64,000 nucleotides of DNA from Nitrospirota bacterium (GCA_021811105.1 JAJZPM010000002.1:186001-250000), one strand, 5' to 3'. Counted from the first letter of the stretch, positions 34,087 through 42,574 are shown. Notes: generated from the sequence alone by a model not told the origin. Numbers and translations are program-made.

Positions 34087-34526
34087 AATTTCACCTCGTC
34101 CCGGTGCGCAAACCCCTTGTTGTAGTCGAGGAAAAAACCGGCAACCGGCTCGATTCTCACGAAGATCATGTCGGGGTTTGGCGGAAAATCCGCCACGGCG
34201 GGGAATTTCCTGATGATCAGGTCTGATGCCTGTTTGATGTCTTTCTGCTCTGTAAGCAGCTGCGCCCTTCCTTCAATCTGTACGCCCTGAATCTTCGTCC
34301 AGTCATCGTAATCCTCGTCAACGGCATACGAGACGTGGCTGTTTTTAATGATGTTCTGCGCCTTCCTCGTTGTTCTCAGCGTGCCGAAATAGACAGTAGC
34401 GCCGTCGGAGGCGTATTCGACGGTATGGGCGAGCGGCCTTCCGTCGAGGGTTACCGTCGCAAGGGTCATCTTCCTGTGGCTCTTGAGATAATCCGAAATC
34501 TTCAGTTTGATCTCATCATCGTTCAT
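34083..34526 (-). CDS. Pyridoxamine 5'-phosphate oxidase-family FMN-binding protein
   Basis: A 147-aa split-barrel flavin-binding protein. MTLATVTLDGRPLAHTVEYASDG (strands 1-2), VYFGTLRTTRKAQNIIKN (FMN phosphate contacts), VQIEGRAQLL and VRIEPVAGFFLDYNKGF follow the PNPOx-like general-stress family order. It is shorter than true PdxH and its substrate is unknown. ATG 34526 is chosen because GGAGTG lies a proper distance upstream; an in-frame codon at 34556 lacks a leader. Confidence 0.75.
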   Translation of the reverse strand: MNDDEIKLKISDYLKSHRKMTLATVTLDGRPLAHTVEYASDGATVYFGTLRTTRKAQNIIKNSHVSYAVDEDYDDWTKIQGVQIEGRAQLLTEQKDIKQASDLIIRKFPAVADFPPNPDMIFVRIEPVAGFFLDYNKGFAHRDEVKF

Positions 34527-34662
34527 GGCACACTCCTTTAAGGCGACACCATCCACTCCTTAGTTGCATTATAGGAGCACTCCGGACCTTTTGCAATGAA
34601 CGGGCACAACTGTCGTCCCGGCAGCATGTGCTGCTGACAAGCCCTTGCCTTGTATGGTTAAA

Positions 34663-34772
34663 TAGAGTCTGTGCATAAAGTATTTCTTCTTGTTTGTCAT
34701 TCCCGCAGTCAGTAAGCGGGAATCCAGTGCTTTCAGGTGGATTACTGACTTTGAATTTATGCACAGACTCTA
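34663..34772. mobile_element. MITE-like element with 15-bp TIRs and TA flanks
   Basis: Perfect inverted repeats TAGAGTCTGTGCATAAA (34663-34679 and 34756-34772) bound a 110-base element. The outermost TA on each side fits a TA target-site duplication, as made by mariner/IS630-type transposases. Inside is a hairpin ATTCCCGC...GCGGGAAT (34700-34722) shared with the degenerate element at 16366-16508. No coding capacity. It lies upstream of the flavoprotein gene, whose ribosome-binding site is 28 bases beyond it. Confidence 0.75.
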
Positions 34773-34809
34773 AACAAAATACAATGAATTTCAGTATGCA
34801 GGAGGTCGT

Positions 34810-35757
34810 ATGACGGACACGGAAAATATATACGATGTTGTCATAATAGGCGGAGGCCCGGGCGGCCTCGCGGCGGCGCAGTATGCGTCAAGGGCCAAAC
34901 TCAGGACCGTCGTACTCGATAAGTCTGCCGCGGCCGGCGCCCTTGCCTACACGAGCCACATAGAAAATTATCCCGGTGTGATGGGTCCTATTTCGGGCAA
35001 GGAACTCCTCGACTTATTTCGCAGGCAGGCTGTCGGATTCGGTGCGGAGTACGTGGAGGCCCAGGTCGTCGGGGTAAAGCTCGATGCCGAGATAAAGGAG
35101 GTCTACACGATGGACAAGGGCTATCAGGGGAAAACCGTCATCGTGGCTACCGGTTCCATGGGGAGAAAACCGACGATTAAAGGCGAAGCCGAATTCCTCG
35201 GCAGAGGCGTCAGTTATTGCGCTGTTTGCGATGCCGCATTTTTCAAAGGCAAGACCGTCTGTGTAATAGGCAACTCCGAAGAGGCGGTGAAAGAGGCCGG
35301 CTATCTCACGAGGTTCGCCGCAATGGTGTATCTGATATCGCCTACTCCCAAGTTGAAGGTCGATAGCCATCCGGCGCTTGAATCGCCCAATCTGAAGGTG
35401 TTATCGGAAAACACCGTCGTAGCGATAGAAGGGGACGAGGCAGTCGAAAAAATCAGAGTGAGCGGCCCTGACAAGAAAGAGGGCGAGATCCCTCTTCAAG
35501 GCGTCTTCGTATACATCCACGGCAGCAGGCCGATAGTCGATTATTTATACGGCTCCATCGAGCTTACCGAAGACGAATGCATCGACATCAACAGGATGAT
35601 GGAGACACCTTTGCCGGGGGTCTTTGCCGCCGGGGACGTCACCTGCACGGAAGTCAGACAGGTTGTCACCGCAGTTGCCGGAGGCTGCGTGGCTGCGCTT
35701 TCCGCCGAGAAATACATCCATCACCGCACCAGGAGAAGGTCGGACTGGGGAAAATAA
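34810..35757 (+). CDS. Thioredoxin reductase-like FAD oxidoreductase
   Basis: A 315-aa flavoprotein with the TrxB layout: FAD site VVIIGGGPGGLAAAQYAS (about 10-27), redox pair CAVCD (about 138-142) and GVFAAGDVTCTEVRQVVTAV near the C-terminus. The second nucleotide-binding site is unusual. The normal GGGDSA reads IGNSEEA, and the HRRXXXR that grips NADPH is replaced by ISPTPKLKV. It may therefore use NADH, ferredoxin or another donor. It is led by AGGAGG and converges on a 2[4Fe-4S] ferredoxin gene, which fits a ferredoxin-dependent thioredoxin reductase (inference). Confidence 0.8.
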   Translation: MTDTENIYDVVIIGGGPGGLAAAQYASRAKLRTVVLDKSAAAGALAYTSHIENYPGVMGPISGKELLDLFRRQAVGFGAEYVEAQVVGVKLDAEIKEVYTMDKGYQGKTVIVATGSMGRKPTIKGEAEFLGRGVSYCAVCDAAFFKGKTVCVIGNSEEAVKEAGYLTRFAAMVYLISPTPKLKVDSHPALESPNLKVLSENTVVAIEGDEAVEKIRVSGPDKKEGEIPLQGVFVYIHGSRPIVDYLYGSIELTEDECIDINRMMETPLPGVFAAGDVTCTEVRQVVTAVAGGCVAALSAEKYIHHRTRRRSDWGK

Positions 35758-35830
35758 TCTATTCCCGCGTCTCACCCTGTCTTTTCAGGTATTGGTCCGG
35801 GAGAAGCGGGGTGCCGGGCGCACAAGAAAA

Positions 35831-35856
35831 GGGGCGATGGAAAAATCCACCGCCCC
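35831..35856 (-). terminator. Intrinsic terminator after the ferredoxin gene
   Basis: GGGGCGATGG (35831-35840), a 6-base loop, then CCACCGCCCC (35847-35856) pair with one mismatch. On the minus strand the stem is followed by TTTTCTT, and on the plus strand by an A-rich tract, so it terminates the ferredoxin transcript and probably the dsr read-through. Confidence 0.75.
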
Positions 35857-35877
35857 TAAAAAAATTGAAAAAATCTT

Positions 35878-36063
35878 TTACATCTCGGTAAGGGTAACCG
35901 CACCGGACGAGCATACGCTTGTGCAGGTCTGGCAACCCTCGCAAAGATCAGCCTGCTCGGCAAATGCCTTGCCGTCTTTCATCACAAAAACGCTGACCGG
36001 ACAGTTATTCACGCACTCTTCACACGCTTCGCATTTTGATGCGTCTACGGAAACCAGATACAT
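35878..36063 (-). CDS. 2[4Fe-4S] ferredoxin
   Basis: A 61-aa bacterial-type ferredoxin with two cluster motifs: CEACEECVNNCP and CEGCQTCTSVCS (each CX2CX2CX3C). No signal peptide, so it is cytoplasmic. It is the last gene of the dsr transcription direction, 79 bases after dsrP, and may deliver low-potential electrons to cytoplasmic steps. Ferredoxins are frequent companions of dsr loci. It is convergent with a thioredoxin reductase-like gene that could use it. Confidence 0.9.
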   Translation of the reverse strand: MYLVSVDASKCEACEECVNNCPVSVFVMKDGKAFAEQADLCEGCQTCTSVCSSGAVTLTEM

Positions 36064-36142
36064 TATTCAATCCTCCTTATCGTCATTAACCAGAAGTATG
36101 GTTTTCTTAATTATAAATAAATCTCTTTATAAAATCCAGCAC

Positions 36143-37306
36143 TTAATCGTGATATCCGCCTTCTTCTCTCACCGCTACCGCAACTTTGTATAATACCGTC
36201 AGGACTAGAAAACCGATTGCCCAGACGCCTATTGTAATCATCGTCTCGGGCACCGTCGGCCAATACTCGGTGACGCCTTCGAACATATTTGGGACGAAAC
36301 CGCCGACTATCAGGCCGAACCCTTTGTCGATCCAGAGGGAGACGAACATCGATACGCAGGCGACCGCAAGGATGTTTTCGTTTCTCCTAAGGGCGGGAAA
36401 GACGAGAAGAGTCAGTGACAGCACGGCCAGAATGCTCGACGTCCACATGATCGAAACGAGTTTGCCGTGGCCTTCAAACCCGGTATACAGGTACTCGATC
36501 GGGGCCATGTGGCCCGGGATATTGCTGTAAAATGCGGTGAAGAACTCGAGTCCAAGGAAAAATACGTTGGCGAACATGGCGTACGTCACGATCTTGCCGA
36601 GCGCCTGGATCGGCTCATATCCCGGGTCGAATTTCGTCAGTTTCCTCACTAGAAGTGAAAGGATAATCAGGAGGGCCGGTCCGCCGGCAAACGCAGACGC
36701 GAGAAATCGGGCCGCCATAATGGCCGTCAACCAGAAATGCCTCCCCGGTATACCCGCATACAGGAAGGCCGTAACAGTATGGATACTGACCGCCCACGGG
36801 ACCGAAAGGTAGATAAGGGGCTTCACCCACTGGGGGGGGTGCACTCCTTTACGGTCCGCACCCAGCGTCGTCCAACCGATGACGATATTGAGGACCAGAT
36901 ACCCTGTAAGCACGATGAAGTCCCAGAACATGATAGAGTTCGGCGTCGGATGGAGCACCACATTCATGATCCTCATCGGCTGCCCCATATCAACGAAGAT
37001 GAAAAGTACGCACATCGTCACGGCAGAGACCGCGAGGAACTCTCCCAGGATCACGATCTTCCCGAACTTCTTGAAGTCGTGGAGATAGTAGGGAATGACC
37101 AGCATGACAGCCGAGGCGGCGACGCCGACCAGAAAGGTGAACTGGCCGATATAAAGCCCCCACGATACATCACGGCTCAGTCCGGTGATTCCCAGACCGT
37201 AGCTGAACTGATGAAGGTACTGGATAAAGGCGATCCCTATCACGGCGAGCAGCGCCCCTATCCACAGCCAATAGCGTTTGCTTCCGATAAGCGCTTTCTC
37301 GAGCAT
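36143..37306 (-). CDS. dsrP: DsrMKJOP complex membrane subunit DsrP (NrfD-like)
   Basis: A 387-aa polytopic membrane protein with about ten hydrophobic segments, of the NrfD/PsrC family. HQFSYGLGITGLSRDVSWGLYI near the N-terminus and PTPNSIMFWDFIVLTGYLVLN are typical of DsrP. It should exchange electrons between menaquinol and the periplasmic Fe-S subunit DsrO. The ATG shares 1 base with the dsrO stop (TAATG), so the two are tightly coupled. Confidence 0.93.
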   Translation of the reverse strand: MLEKALIGSKRYWLWIGALLAVIGIAFIQYLHQFSYGLGITGLSRDVSWGLYIGQFTFLVGVAASAVMLVIPYYLHDFKKFGKIVILGEFLAVSAVTMCVLFIFVDMGQPMRIMNVVLHPTPNSIMFWDFIVLTGYLVLNIVIGWTTLGADRKGVHPPQWVKPLIYLSVPWAVSIHTVTAFLYAGIPGRHFWLTAIMAARFLASAFAGGPALLIILSLLVRKLTKFDPGYEPIQALGKIVTYAMFANVFFLGLEFFTAFYSNIPGHMAPIEYLYTGFEGHGKLVSIMWTSSILAVLSLTLLVFPALRRNENILAVACVSMFVSLWIDKGFGLIVGGFVPNMFEGVTEYWPTVPETMITIGVWAIGFLVLTVLYKVAVAVREEGGYHD

Positions 37307-38133
37307 TATTCCCTACCTCCTATCACATAGTAAAGACTCGGCTGTGTCCCGAGTTCAGGCTTACGCCTGATGGTATAATTTGCATCGATGACCTTCCTCA
37401 CCTCGGAGTTGGGATCTTCGAGGTCGCCGAACACGATCGCCCCGTTCGATGCCTCGGCGCACGCGGGCAGAAGTCCTACCGCAAGCCGTTCATAACATAG
37501 CGTGCATTTCTCGACCACGCCGATCATGCGCGTGGGGAACTCCTTGTTCTCCTTCCTGATGAAGGGCCTTCCGTTGGCATCCTTGCCCCTCGGGTCCCGG
37601 TAGTTGAAGCTGCGCGCGCCGAAAGGACAGGCCGCCATGCAGAACCTGCAGCCGATGCAGCGGTGCATGTCCTGCATCACGATGCCGTCCTTCCTTTTGT
37701 AAGTCGCCTTGGTAGGGCAAACCCGCACACACGCCGGCTGTGCGCAATGATTGCAGAAGAGAATAAACGGCTTCTCCTTCAGTTCCTTGTTCATGATCTC
37801 GTCTTCCGTCACAGTAGGAAACGTATGCTCGTACGTGTCCTTCCATATCCACTTCACCGAGTCCTTCGGGTTGCCGAAATCCGGGACATTATGGATATCA
37901 TGACAGGCAGAGATGCACTTCTGGTAATCCTCGTCCGTCTTGAGCTTCCTCACGTCTATCGCAAATCCCCACCGCTTGCCCGTGATGGCCCTGGGGTCGG
38001 TGGTAAAATGAGGGGTAGTCTGGGACACGGCCTCGCCCTTTCCGGTCAACGCGCTGAGGACCGAGGCCCCGCCGACCCCGAGTACGGTCGAAACTCCGGC
38101 CAACCTTAAAAATTGTCTTCTATTTATACTCAT
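37306..38133 (-). CDS. dsrO: DsrMKJOP periplasmic iron-sulfur subunit DsrO
   Basis: A 275-aa Tat-exported protein; the signal is SINRRQFLRLAGVSTVLGVG with the twin arginine. Several cluster-binding groups follow: CISACHDIHN, CNHCAQPACVRVCP, CIGCRFCMAACPFG and CTLCYERLAVGLLPAC, in the arrangement of four-cluster ferredoxin-like subunits. It relays electrons between DsrP and the cytochrome DsrJ. ATG 38133 has GAAGGAGAAAC upstream and overlaps the dsrJ stop by 4 bases; the longer open frame lacks a Tat leader at its N-terminus. Confidence 0.93.
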   Translation of the reverse strand: MSINRRQFLRLAGVSTVLGVGGASVLSALTGKGEAVSQTTPHFTTDPRAITGKRWGFAIDVRKLKTDEDYQKCISACHDIHNVPDFGNPKDSVKWIWKDTYEHTFPTVTEDEIMNKELKEKPFILFCNHCAQPACVRVCPTKATYKRKDGIVMQDMHRCIGCRFCMAACPFGARSFNYRDPRGKDANGRPFIRKENKEFPTRMIGVVEKCTLCYERLAVGLLPACAEASNGAIVFGDLEDPNSEVRKVIDANYTIRRKPELGTQPSLYYVIGGRE

Positions 38134-38543
38134 GACTGTTTCTCCTTCGGTACGATATGGCAACTGAAGCAGTATGGGTTCACCGCGAGATAATTGTGGC
38201 ACTTGTCGCAGAACTCTTTCTTGTTCGAATGGCAGTTCAGACAGGTATTCTGAAGGCTCATATGAAAACTCTCGCCACGCGAATTTACGTAAATGCGGTC
38301 GCCGTTGCGCACTACCGCATCACGCCACTGGTTCAGCAACTGCATGTGCTCCGCCGACATGAACTCCTTGGATTCGACGCATTCCTTCTTACCGTATTGT
38401 TTTTCGTACTGGAGGATTGCAGGGGTATCGTACTTCAGCTTGGGGGGAACGTTCGCCTTCCCGAGGTTGTAGTAGAACGGAAAGCCGAAGACTACCACGA
38501 AGCCGATCACCACCCCGATGACAACCTTTCCGGCATTTTTCAT
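38130..38543 (-). CDS. dsrJ: DsrMKJOP triheme cytochrome c DsrJ
   Basis: A 137-aa protein with an uncleaved or slowly cleaved hydrophobic N-terminal segment (VVIGVVIGFVVVFGFPFYY) facing the periplasm. Three heme-binding motifs are clustered at the C-terminus: CLNCH, CDKCH and CFSCH. This is the DsrJ layout, in which one heme has an unusual Cys/His ligation in characterised homologs. The N-terminal half contains a conserved-looking KKECVES Cys. The start lies 1 base after the dsrK stop. Confidence 0.93.
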   Translation of the reverse strand: MKNAGKVVIGVVIGFVVVFGFPFYYNLGKANVPPKLKYDTPAILQYEKQYGKKECVESKEFMSAEHMQLLNQWRDAVVRNGDRIYVNSRGESFHMSLQNTCLNCHSNKKEFCDKCHNYLAVNPYCFSCHIVPKEKQS

Positions 38544-38544
38544 A

Positions 38545-40152
38545 TCAGTTGCCCTCCTTTCCCGGGAGAGGTTCGCCGCGTAAGTTGGTCTCCCTCTTCT
38601 TCTCTCCCTTCATGATGAGGGCGTTGGCAACGAGCTCGTGGACCCCGGTAACCCGGACACCCGGGACCCAGTAGTCCACCGCCGCCGAAAGGGTCGCGCG
38701 GTCGATGGCGCAGATATTGGCCAGCATGTTGACCCCATGCTTTTCCTTGACGTATTTCACCGCATTGGCCCTCGGGAATCCGCCCCTCATCCTCAGTTCC
38801 ATGTTCTCCCCGGCATTCAGCCCGGTGCCGCTTCCGCAGCAGAAGGTCTGCTCGCGGATAGTGTTCTCCGGCATCTCATGGAAGTGGTTGCAGACGTTCT
38901 TGATGATATAGCGCGGCTCCTCAAGAAGCCCCATGCCCCGCGAGGTATTGCATGAATCATGATAGGTCACGACTAGGTCGTCGTTCCTGGACGGGTCGAG
39001 CTTCAGTTTCCCGTGGTTGATAAGATCGGCAGTAAACTCGGCGATATGGATCATCTTGAGCGATTTAGCAGTATCGAACCTGGTACCCGTGATCGGGGAG
39101 ACAGGCACCTCGAGAAAATCTGCCGGGCCGTTCCACGTGTCCATATACTGATGGATTACACGCCACATATGGCCGCATTCTCCGCCGATAATGTACTTCA
39201 CGCCGAGTCTCTTGGCCTCGGCATAGATCTTCGAATTCAGTCTCTTTGCCATCTCATTGGAGGTGAAGAAACCGAAATTTCCTCCCTCAGACGCGTAGGT
39301 GGACCAGGTATAGTCGAGGCCGAGTTCGTGGAAGAGCATCAGATATCCCATACAGGTATAAGTGCCGGGATCTGCGAAGAGGTCGCCTGAAGGGGTAACA
39401 AAGAGGATCTCGGCACCTTTCCTGTTAAAAGACGGATTGATCTTGATGCCGGTGATCGTCTCGATGTCATCCAGCATGTATTCTATGTTGCTCACGATGG
39501 TATGGGGCTCGAGGCCGAGGTGGTTGCCCTTCATGTAGCAGTTCGCCACCGGTCCCGATATCCAGTCTGTGTTGAGACCGATAAGATTCAGGAGTTCCCT
39601 GCCCATCATGGTAATCTCCGCCTGGTCTATCCCGTAGGGACAGAACAGCGAGCACCGGCGGCACTCCGTGCACTGGAAGAAGTAATACCACCATTCCTTC
39701 AGCACGTCGAGCGTAAGCTCCCGGGCGCCGGCGACCTTCCCGAGCATCTTGCCGGCGGTCGTAAAGTGTTTCCGGTAGACGGACCTCAGCAGCTCCGCCC
39801 TAAGCACCGGCATGTTCTTGGGATCGCCGCCGCCGACGAAGAAGTGGCATTTGTCGGCGCATGCGCCGCACCTTACGCAGATATCCATGAAAAGCTGGAA
39901 TGAGCGATACTTGCCGAGGCGTTCCTTCATGCCTTCAAGAAGTATTTCTTGCCAGTTCTCCGGGAGCTTCCAGTCCTCCTCTACGGGAGTCCAGTCGCGG
40001 GCATTTGGGAATTCGAGTATCTGGAGGTTCTTCCCCTTTGCGCCCCAGCAGAAGGTGCCCGGCTTGAAGACCGTCGGCACATCCATCCATTCCTTCGGGG
40101 GCGGCGTATAATCTATGTTCGAAAGTTCTTCTGGTGTTGGACCCTTTGCCAT
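38545..40152 (-). CDS. dsrK: DsrMKJOP catalytic subunit DsrK (HdrD-like)
   Basis: A 535-aa cytoplasmic-facing Fe-S protein related to heterodisulfide reductase HdrD. Two [4Fe-4S] motifs, CVRCGACADKCH (about 92-103) and CTECRRCSLFCP (about 157-168), precede two CCG-type regions: HDSCNTSRGM with conserved Cys, and QTFCCGSGTGLN near 448. The latter binds the noncubane cluster that reduces the DsrC trisulfide in the current model. The dsrM stop is 2 bases upstream of its ATG. Confidence 0.94.
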   Translation of the reverse strand: MAKGPTPEELSNIDYTPPPKEWMDVPTVFKPGTFCWGAKGKNLQILEFPNARDWTPVEEDWKLPENWQEILLEGMKERLGKYRSFQLFMDICVRCGACADKCHFFVGGGDPKNMPVLRAELLRSVYRKHFTTAGKMLGKVAGARELTLDVLKEWWYYFFQCTECRRCSLFCPYGIDQAEITMMGRELLNLIGLNTDWISGPVANCYMKGNHLGLEPHTIVSNIEYMLDDIETITGIKINPSFNRKGAEILFVTPSGDLFADPGTYTCMGYLMLFHELGLDYTWSTYASEGGNFGFFTSNEMAKRLNSKIYAEAKRLGVKYIIGGECGHMWRVIHQYMDTWNGPADFLEVPVSPITGTRFDTAKSLKMIHIAEFTADLINHGKLKLDPSRNDDLVVTYHDSCNTSRGMGLLEEPRYIIKNVCNHFHEMPENTIREQTFCCGSGTGLNAGENMELRMRGGFPRANAVKYVKEKHGVNMLANICAIDRATLSAAVDYWVPGVRVTGVHELVANALIMKGEKKRETNLRGEPLPGKEGN

Positions 40153-40154
40153 GT

Positions 40155-41147
40155 TTACTCCTTTTCTACTGGTAATCCAGCCTTTTTCATTTTTTCCCTG
40201 AAGTCATCTTCGTACTGATCATAGGTATGCACGTGGACGGGATAATTCCACGGGTTGATATGCCTGACCTCCCTGCTGTTGTTCGCCATGTTCCTCGTCG
40301 GACTGAGGAAGACCCCTCCCATATGCATGAGCTTGCTCAGGGGGAAATAGGCGAGCAGGGTGCTGACCAGGAAAAGATGGATGTAGAAGATAGAGCCGAT
40401 GCCCTCGGGAATGACCGGCTGGAAGGAGACGAGTCCCATGACAAGCTCCTTTACCCTCACCACCGGCACCTTCGTGAAATACCGCATCATGATGCCGGTT
40501 GTGGCGATCCCGAGGATGAGGAACAGCGGGAAATAATCTGCCGGAAGCGAGATATACTTGATCTGGGGCATAAACACTCTCCTCAGAAAGAGAAATGTTA
40601 CCGCACCCACCAGGACCACGTCGGTGATATAAAGAAGAGGCGCTCCGATCTGAAGGAAGCTGTCCAGATGCTCGGCCAGCTGGATCGGGTACGGTACGGT
40701 CTGCATAAAGAACCTGAAATGCCTCACAAAGATGATCAGGAACGACCAGTGGAATGCCAGCCCTCCCAGCCAGAGGAATTTCTCCGAACCGTAGGTAAGT
40801 TTGGTGCCGGGGTAGAGTTGCGTTTTCGTGTTCCTGAAGAGCGAACGGAAAAGGAATACTTCGAGGAGCATTCTTCCGAAGACCCCGAGACGGCTCGACG
40901 GGTTATCGAGCTTGTTCTGCTTGATCCAGGGGGCGAAGGACTTCATCTGCCCTGCGGTCGTCGGGATGCGGAACGGTACGGGAGAACGTCCCCATTTGAG
41001 CACCTTAAAGATGAACCCAAACATGAAGATCAGGACTGCCGCATAGGGGATCACGATACCGAAGAGGGCATGGAGGTTCGCCTGCACACCCACAAAGGCT
41101 ATCACTACAAGCGCTATGACGGTAAATAAGGGTAGCAAGATTTTCAT
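40155..41147 (-). CDS. dsrM: DsrMKJOP cytochrome b subunit DsrM
   Basis: A 330-aa integral membrane protein with about six hydrophobic segments, of the NarI-like cytochrome b group. Histidines in GGLAFHWSFLIIFVRHFRFF and HLFLVSTLLAYFPLSKLMH are the expected heme b ligands. It passes menaquinol electrons to DsrK. It is the first of the five dsrMKJOP genes and follows an RsbRD-like gene by 18 bases, an association seen in sulfate reducers. Confidence 0.93.
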   Translation of the reverse strand: MKILLPLFTVIALVVIAFVGVQANLHALFGIVIPYAAVLIFMFGFIFKVLKWGRSPVPFRIPTTAGQMKSFAPWIKQNKLDNPSSRLGVFGRMLLEVFLFRSLFRNTKTQLYPGTKLTYGSEKFLWLGGLAFHWSFLIIFVRHFRFFMQTVPYPIQLAEHLDSFLQIGAPLLYITDVVLVGAVTFLFLRRVFMPQIKYISLPADYFPLFLILGIATTGIMMRYFTKVPVVRVKELVMGLVSFQPVIPEGIGSIFYIHLFLVSTLLAYFPLSKLMHMGGVFLSPTRNMANNSREVRHINPWNYPVHVHTYDQYEDDFREKMKKAGLPVEKE

Positions 41148-41165
41148 TGAGTTACCTCTTTTTCT

Positions 41166-41723
41166 TTATGCGTTATCATTGTTGCTTCCTTCCGGGGGGG
41201 ATTCAGACTCAGCATCGCGTTCCCCTCCCAATGCGTTTGCTCTCTGCACTAATCGAAACGTCATGTTCCTCAATTCGTTTGCCCTGATGTCGTACAATTT
41301 CTCCCGGCATTTCATGAATATATCGAAAGAAGCCAGGGCAAGCGCATCGATGTGAGAGTCGAGTTTGTGCAATTCATCGCAGGATACAGTGAGGTTTTTT
41401 TCGCCCTTTATCTCTTCGCGGACCACGTTTTTGAGGGAAAAAATGAAAGCGACCGCCTGTGACGCCGTGAAGTCCTGGACCGCCCGGACCCTAAGTATGT
41501 TGTCGAGAAAAGGGGAAACCCTGTCGAGATCGACTCCCTGCACCAATTCGTCAAGGATCTTCTCTATCCCCTGATATATGGTATGCCCCACAGGGTTGGT
41601 AAAACGGTCTTTTTGGTTTTTTAGAAAGCTCGAAGTGTCCGCCGGGTAGGTTGCCAGTATCAGATTAAACCACTTCTCTATTAACGCCGGCTTCTTTTCG
41701 GAAAGAAACGTCTCCAGCGTCAT
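41166..41723 (-). CDS. RsbRD N-terminal domain-like protein upstream of dsrM
   Basis: A 185-aa soluble helical protein resembling the N-terminal domain of RsbT co-antagonist RsbRD (non-heme globin-like fold): FLSEKKPALIEKWFNLILATYP at the start, NPVGHTIYQGIEKILDELV, and DFTASQAVAFIFSLKNVVREE. The last 20 residues are acidic and Ser/Asn-rich. The same gene type sits before dsrM in other sulfate reducers, which suggests a sensory or assembly role for DsrMKJOP (inference). A perfect 9-bp hairpin lies 20 bases upstream. Confidence 0.75.
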   Translation of the reverse strand: MTLETFLSEKKPALIEKWFNLILATYPADTSSFLKNQKDRFTNPVGHTIYQGIEKILDELVQGVDLDRVSPFLDNILRVRAVQDFTASQAVAFIFSLKNVVREEIKGEKNLTVSCDELHKLDSHIDALALASFDIFMKCREKLYDIRANELRNMTFRLVQRANALGGERDAESESPPEGSNNDNA

Positions 41724-41742
41724 AGACAGTTAGTGCCGCCGC

Positions 41743-41765
41743 GTACGATTTCTGGCAAATCGTAC
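41743..41765 (-). promoter_or_regulatory. Hairpin/operator in the rsbRD-dsrM leader
   Basis: GTACGATTT (41743-41751), CTGGC loop, AAATCGTAC (41757-41765): a perfect 9-bp inverted repeat 20 bases before the RsbRD-like start. It could be an mRNA stem or a regulator-binding site for the dsrMKJOP operon. Confidence 0.5.
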
Positions 41766-41896
41766 TTCCTCGCCGCGGACATTCTCACAATCCTTTCAAC
41801 GGTGGTGTGTTTAATCGTATGTTCACTCATCGGTGATGATCTCGGTAAAAAGCTCTTCGGCTCCCCTGTCCCTTGCTCAGGGCTCAACGATCAGGG

Positions 41897-41927
41897 GGCA
41901 CTCCATTGAGGTCATCAATGGAGTGCC
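41897..41927 (-). promoter_or_regulatory. Hairpin immediately downstream of dsrC
   Basis: GGCACTCCATTGA (41897-41909), 5-base loop, perfect complement 41915-41927, 13 bp. It lies 28 bases after the dsrC stop, with no U-run on the minus strand. It is likely a 3' end stabiliser or weak terminator that separates abundant dsrC mRNA from the rsbRD-dsrM transcript. Confidence 0.6.
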
Positions 41928-41954
41928 GGTACATGTTATTGCTCGTTGCAATGA

Positions 41955-42290
41955 CTATACGCAACCGGTAGGTTTCGGGAGTCCGGCATATTTACATGCC
42001 TGTTTTGCAGGTCCGCCCGGATACAGTTCGTACAGGTACTTCGTGTTGCCTTTCTCAGGCCCCATAGCCTTGCCGATCTCTTTTACGAGTATCTTTATCA
42101 TCGGAGCAATCTGGTACTGCTTGTAGTACTCGCGCAGGAAGTTGATCACTTCCCAGTGAGCGGCCGAGAGCTCGATGCCGTCCTGCTTCGCAAGGTGCTC
42201 GGCCAATTCCTTGGTCCAATCATCGAGGTTCAACAGGTAACCGTCGTCGTCAACCTCGATCTGTTTTCCTTGAAAATCCATCATTGCCAT
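41955..42290 (-). CDS. dsrC: DsrC sulfur-carrier protein
   Basis: A 111-aa sulfur-trafficking substrate of DsrAB. The flexible C-terminal arm ends CKYAGLPKPTGCV, with the two redox cysteines 11 residues apart and the second one penultimate, so this is a fully functional DsrC rather than a TusE/RspA paralog. The core shows DDWTKELAEHLAKQDGIEL and HWEVINFLREYYKQYQIAP. ATG 42290 is chosen because the protein then starts with the conserved short N-terminus; the open frame to 42353 adds 21 atypical residues. It has a 231-base gap on its downstream side and probably its own promoter. Confidence 0.95.
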   Translation of the reverse strand: MAMMDFQGKQIEVDDDGYLLNLDDWTKELAEHLAKQDGIELSAAHWEVINFLREYYKQYQIAPMIKILVKEIGKAMGPEKGNTKYLYELYPGGPAKQACKYAGLPKPTGCV

Positions 42291-42574
42291 TTTACTTTCC
42301 CCCTTTCTCACTAAATATAGGTTTAAAATTTTGCAGGGATCAATTCCCAACAATCAGAAACGGAAACATTGTAAAGCAAACGCACTGCTATTTCAAAATC
42401 AAGAAATTCTATTCTTCTAATTATCAGATTGAGCTATAAAAAGTAATACAGATACATGCCCGCGGTCAAATAAAAAAAACTTATCCATTAATGACCAATC
42501 TTTATTGGTTTAATTTTTCATGGACTATCGGCCTCTTACCGCATATGGGCAGAACAAAATGAAAAGCGCACTCG

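Noticed and set aside
34621-34634. GCAGCATGTGCTGC palindrome upstream of the FMN-binding protein gene
   Set aside because: It is a short isolated palindrome with no second copy or clear promoter context.
40227-41129. A 300-codon plus-strand open frame
   Set aside because: It is antisense to dsrM, with a charged, repetitive composition that reflects the hydrophobic codons on the other strand.
42494-42509. Palindrome ACCAAT-CTTT-ATTGGT upstream of dsrC
   Set aside because: It is short and AT-rich, 200 bases from the dsrC start and close to the end of the upstream gene; it could be a weak terminator or chance.
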